A stretch of DNA of 64,000 bases from Pseudomonas sp. MWU13-2105 (GTDB lineage Bacteria; Pseudomonadota; Gammaproteobacteria; Pseudomonadales; Pseudomonadaceae), in NCBI RefSeq assembly GCF_023242315.1, contig NZ_JALLIY010000013.1, positions 124,001-188,000 of the forward strand. The letters are read 5' to 3'. The notes under the pieces were generated by a model that saw only the letters and a program-made list of their open reading frames with translations, did not search any database and had not been told where the DNA came from. How positions within the stretch are numbered: position 1 is the stretch's first letter; every line of letters begins with the position of its first letter. A program made the position numbers and the translations under genes. Shown here piece after piece: positions 61,649 through 64,000 of the stretch.

Positions 61649-63290
61649 AGACGCGCTCCTTGAAGGGGTCGATACCGATACGCTGGTAAGTGTCGATGAA
61701 GCGTTCGTCTTCGGTACGTTTTTCCACGTAGACGTCGATCAGTTTCTCGATCACATCGGGCATGGCGTCCTGGGCGAAGGACGGGCCGAGGATCTTGCCC
61801 AGGCTGGCGTCACGGCTGGCGCTGCCACCGAGGGATACCTGATAGAACTCTTCGCCTTTCTTGTCCACCCCGAGAATGCCGATATGGCCGACGTGGTGGT
61901 GACCGCAGGCGTTCATGCAACCGGAAATGTTCAGGTCCAGCTCGCCGATATCGAACAGGTAGTCGAGATCGTCGAAGCGGCGCTGGATCGATTCGGCGAT
62001 CGGGATCGACTTGGCGTTGGCCAGGGAGCAGAAGTCGCCACCCGGGCAGCAGATGATATCGGTCAGCAGGCCGATGTTCGGCGTGGCGAAGCCGTTCTCG
62101 CGCAGTTCGCCCCAAAGGCTGAACAGCTGGCTCTGTTCCACGTCGGCGAGAATGATGTTCTGCTCGTGGGATGTGCGCAGCTGGCCGAAGCTGTAGCGAT
62201 CAGCCAGGTCGGCGATGGCATCGAACTGCTTGTCGGTCACGTCGCCCGGGGCTACGCCGGTGGGCTTGAGGGACAAGGTCACGGCCACGTAGCCAGGCTT
62301 TTTGTGGGCCAGGGTGTTACGGCTGCGCCAGCGGGCGAAGCCTGGGTGCTGTTGGTCCAGCTCGGCCAGTTCGGCGACCTGGTTGCTCAGCGTCTTGTAG
62401 TCCGGATCGACGAAGTGCTTGGCGACGCGATGGACTTCAGCCTCGGTGAGGGTGGTCTGGCCACCGCGCAGGTGAACCATTTCCGCGTCGACTTTGTCGG
62501 CGAAGACTTCCGGGGTCAAGGCCTTGACCAGAATCTTGATCCGCGCCTTGTACTTGTTGTCGCGACGGCCATAGCGGTTGTAGACCCGCAGGATGGCATC
62601 GAGGTAGCTCAACAGGTCCTGCCACGGCAGGAACTCGTTGATAAAGGCGCCGACCACCGGGGTCCGGCCCAGGCCACCACCGACCAGGACCCGGAAGCCC
62701 AGTTCGCCGGCGGCGTTATGCACCGGCTCCAGGCCGATGTCGTGGACTTCGATGGCCGCGCGGTCGGAGGTCGAGCCATTGATCGCGATCTTGAACTTAC
62801 GCGGCAGATAGGCGAATTCCGGGTGGAAGGTGGTCCACTGACGGACGATCTCGCACCATGGGCGCGGATCGACCAACTCGTCGGCGGCCACGCCGGCGAA
62901 CTGGTCGGTGGTGACGTTGCGCAGGCAGTTGCCGCTGGTCTGGATCGCGTGCATCTGCACGGTGGCCAGCTCGGCGAGAATCTCCGGCACGTCTTCCAGC
63001 GCCGGCCAGTTGAACTGGATGTTCTGCCGGGTGCTGACGTGGGCGTAGCCCTTGTCATAGTCGCGGGCGATCCGCGCCAGCATTCGCGCCTGGCGCGAAG
63101 TCAGCTGGCCGTAAGGTACGGCAACCCGCAGCATCGGGGCGAAACGCTGGACATACAGGCCATTTTGCAGGCGCAGCGGGCGGAACTCTTCTTCGCTCAG
63201 CTCACCGGCCAGATAGCGTCGGGTCTGATCACGGAACTGCTTGACGCGGTCCTCGATGATCCGCTGATCGTACTCGTCGTATACGTACAT
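61632..63290 (-). CDS. cysI: Sulfite reductase hemoprotein, CysI type
   Basis: The 552-residue siroheme-[4Fe-4S] enzyme reduces sulfite to sulfide for cysteine synthesis. Two ferredoxin-like halves carry the cluster ligands CPGGDFC (C-x5-C) and CMNAC (C-x3-C). STRQNIQFNW and TSHEQNI add siroheme-site segments. The ATG at 63290 (MYVYDEYDQ) has AGGA five bases upstream and gives the length I remember for the P. aeruginosa protein. An ATG at 63314 is also in frame. It is coupled to the DUF934 gene. Confidence 0.94.
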   Translation of the reverse strand: MYVYDEYDQRIIEDRVKQFRDQTRRYLAGELSEEEFRPLRLQNGLYVQRFAPMLRVAVPYGQLTSRQARMLARIARDYDKGYAHVSTRQNIQFNWPALEDVPEILAELATVQMHAIQTSGNCLRNVTTDQFAGVAADELVDPRPWCEIVRQWTTFHPEFAYLPRKFKIAINGSTSDRAAIEVHDIGLEPVHNAAGELGFRVLVGGGLGRTPVVGAFINEFLPWQDLLSYLDAILRVYNRYGRRDNKYKARIKILVKALTPEVFADKVDAEMVHLRGGQTTLTEAEVHRVAKHFVDPDYKTLSNQVAELAELDQQHPGFARWRSRNTLAHKKPGYVAVTLSLKPTGVAPGDVTDKQFDAIADLADRYSFGQLRTSHEQNIILADVEQSQLFSLWGELRENGFATPNIGLLTDIICCPGGDFCSLANAKSIPIAESIQRRFDDLDYLFDIGELDLNISGCMNACGHHHVGHIGILGVDKKGEEFYQVSLGGSASRDASLGKILGPSFAQDAMPDVIEKLIDVYVEKRTEDERFIDTYQRIGIDPFKERVYAANH

Positions 63291-63566
63291 ATAGATCCTG
63301 TTCTCAGGCTTCATAAATACCCCGGGTGCTCCAGGCCCCCGGCGTATCTCAACAATTCTGCGCGCACGGCCGCGCACTCCAGACGGAGCCGGCGCACGAT
63401 AGCAGTTTGCAGTTATGCGTAAAAGTGATGTTTGAGTATATGCACAGAACCAAAACGACTAACGTGCGTCGACGAGCCATAACCCTATTTGTGGTATGGG
63501 CAAATCTCTACTTAACTATCAGCGAGTTTGCAGCAATCACCGATAAAACCGACAAGAGGCGATGCG

Positions 63567-63680
63567 ATGAGCAATCCAGTCAAAGCAAGGAAAAGCGACA
63601 GTACGGTCGATGCCTGGGCGATCCTGTTCCTGATCATCCTGGTGGTGGCCACCGCTGTATTCTGGGTCAGCCACAAGTAA
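63567..63680 (+). CDS. Small single-helix membrane protein (37 residues)
   Basis: This 37-residue frame begins MSNPVKARKSDS and has one transmembrane helix (about residues 16-34, WAILFLIILVVATAVFWV) and a short basic tail. GAGG seven bases upstream of the ATG is a good ribosome-binding site. The composition (basic N-terminus, one helix) is typical of small regulatory membrane proteins. It is not a known family to me. It is divergent from cysI and followed by a hairpin. Confidence 0.65.
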   Translation: MSNPVKARKSDSTVDAWAILFLIILVVATAVFWVSHK

Positions 63681-63715
63681 GGCAGGCAATTTTGATGCAC
63701 AATCTGCCGTAACGG

Positions 63716-63739
63716 CAGGGGCGAGCTTGCTCGCCCCTG
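63716..63739 (+). terminator. Hairpin after the 37-residue gene
   Basis: CAGGGGCGAGC and GCTCGCCCCTG form an 11-bp stem with a 2-base loop, 36 bases past the small gene. The sequence also resembles a REP half-element. Followed by TATTCC, with no T-run. Confidence 0.55.
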
Positions 63740-63882
63740 TATTCCAGGGGAGGGCGCTCGCTCGAGTCCGAAGTCGTTCTTGATTGCGAAAAAAGTTGTC
63801 GAGCAGTTTTGACAACTTGCCGAGAGGGGGGGGCAGGCATTTTGTCTGTATCATACGCCGCTATTTTCCGGGGCGCGCTGAC

Positions 63883-64000
63883 ATGCTGAAGACTCTCTGC
63901 AAGGTGCTGCTGATCCTGAGCCTGCCGTTCTGGGCGACGGCCCAGGCCACGACAGTGGTGTTTCTCAATCCGGGTTATTCCACGGAGCCATTCTGGGTCA
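63883..64000 (+). CDS. ABC-type periplasmic binding protein (partial, runs off the edge)
   Basis: The visible 39 residues comprise a signal peptide (MLKTLCKVLLILSLPFWATA) and the start of a mature chain reading TTVVFLNPGYSTEPFWV. That matches the first strand of type I periplasmic sugar-binding proteins (PBP1 family). The rest lies beyond the window, so the ligand and partner genes cannot be seen. Confidence 0.6.
   Translation, partial: MLKTLCKVLLILSLPFWATAQATTVVFLNPGYSTEPFWV

Overview
The window is GC-rich, densely coded DNA from a fluorescent Pseudomonas, most likely the P. fluorescens group. This rests on gene content: a PtxS repressor with its TGAAACCGGTTTCA operators, a complete apr-lip type I secretion locus, an arn lipid A operon, Pseudomonas-type REP pairs, and a cysI block whose order matches what I remember of the P. 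aeruginosa chromosome. No tRNA, rRNA, CRISPR array, integrase or insertion sequence was seen.

Layout. 1-6.3 kb: ptxS heads a 2-ketogluconate locus that runs off the left edge. It is followed by an HSL-type esterase, a choline/betaine-type binding protein, an AraC-LysE pair, and a divergent P1-family aminopeptidase. 6.6-15.1 kb: aprA (serralysin), aprI (inhibitor), aprDEF (type I exporter) and a family I.3 lipase, all on the + strand. 15.2-24.5 kb: a minus-strand arnCADTEF-ugd operon with 1-4 base overlaps, a terminator, then a second ArnT-like glycosyltransferase. The aminotransferase arnB is absent from its usual place. 24.9-27.7 kb: an EmrB/EmrA-type efflux pair.

27.7-44.9 kb is a hydrocarbon and lipid island. 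A Baeyer-Villiger-type monooxygenase, an SDR and a PF10118 protein form one operon, divergent from an alpha/beta hydrolase. Then come alkB, two PraA/PraB-like secreted proteins and a FadL porin, followed by fadE, a two-domain FabG, a MaoC hydratase, a thiolase and an acyl-CoA ligase. Together they could take up alkanes, oxidise them terminally, activate the acids and run a beta-oxidation cycle. The FabG plus MaoC pairing suggests the cycle goes through (R)-3-hydroxyacyl-CoA. Three AT-rich elements resembling each other precede three of these transcription units.

45-50.4 kb holds a DksA paralogue lacking two zinc ligands, a chemoreceptor with a C-terminal sensor region, several unknown small genes and an orphan glycine betaine-type binding protein. 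50.4-63.4 kb is a conserved housekeeping block: oxidoreductase, SDR, APH-like kinase, SCP2 protein, phosphatase, SohB, DUF934 and CysI. It is interrupted by one very large gene of about 1,620 codons. That gene encodes a protein with leucine-rich repeats and a C-terminal region carrying the CxD motif of IpaH/SspH (NEL) ubiquitin ligases, making it the most striking candidate effector here. The window ends in a small membrane protein gene and the start of a periplasmic binding protein gene.
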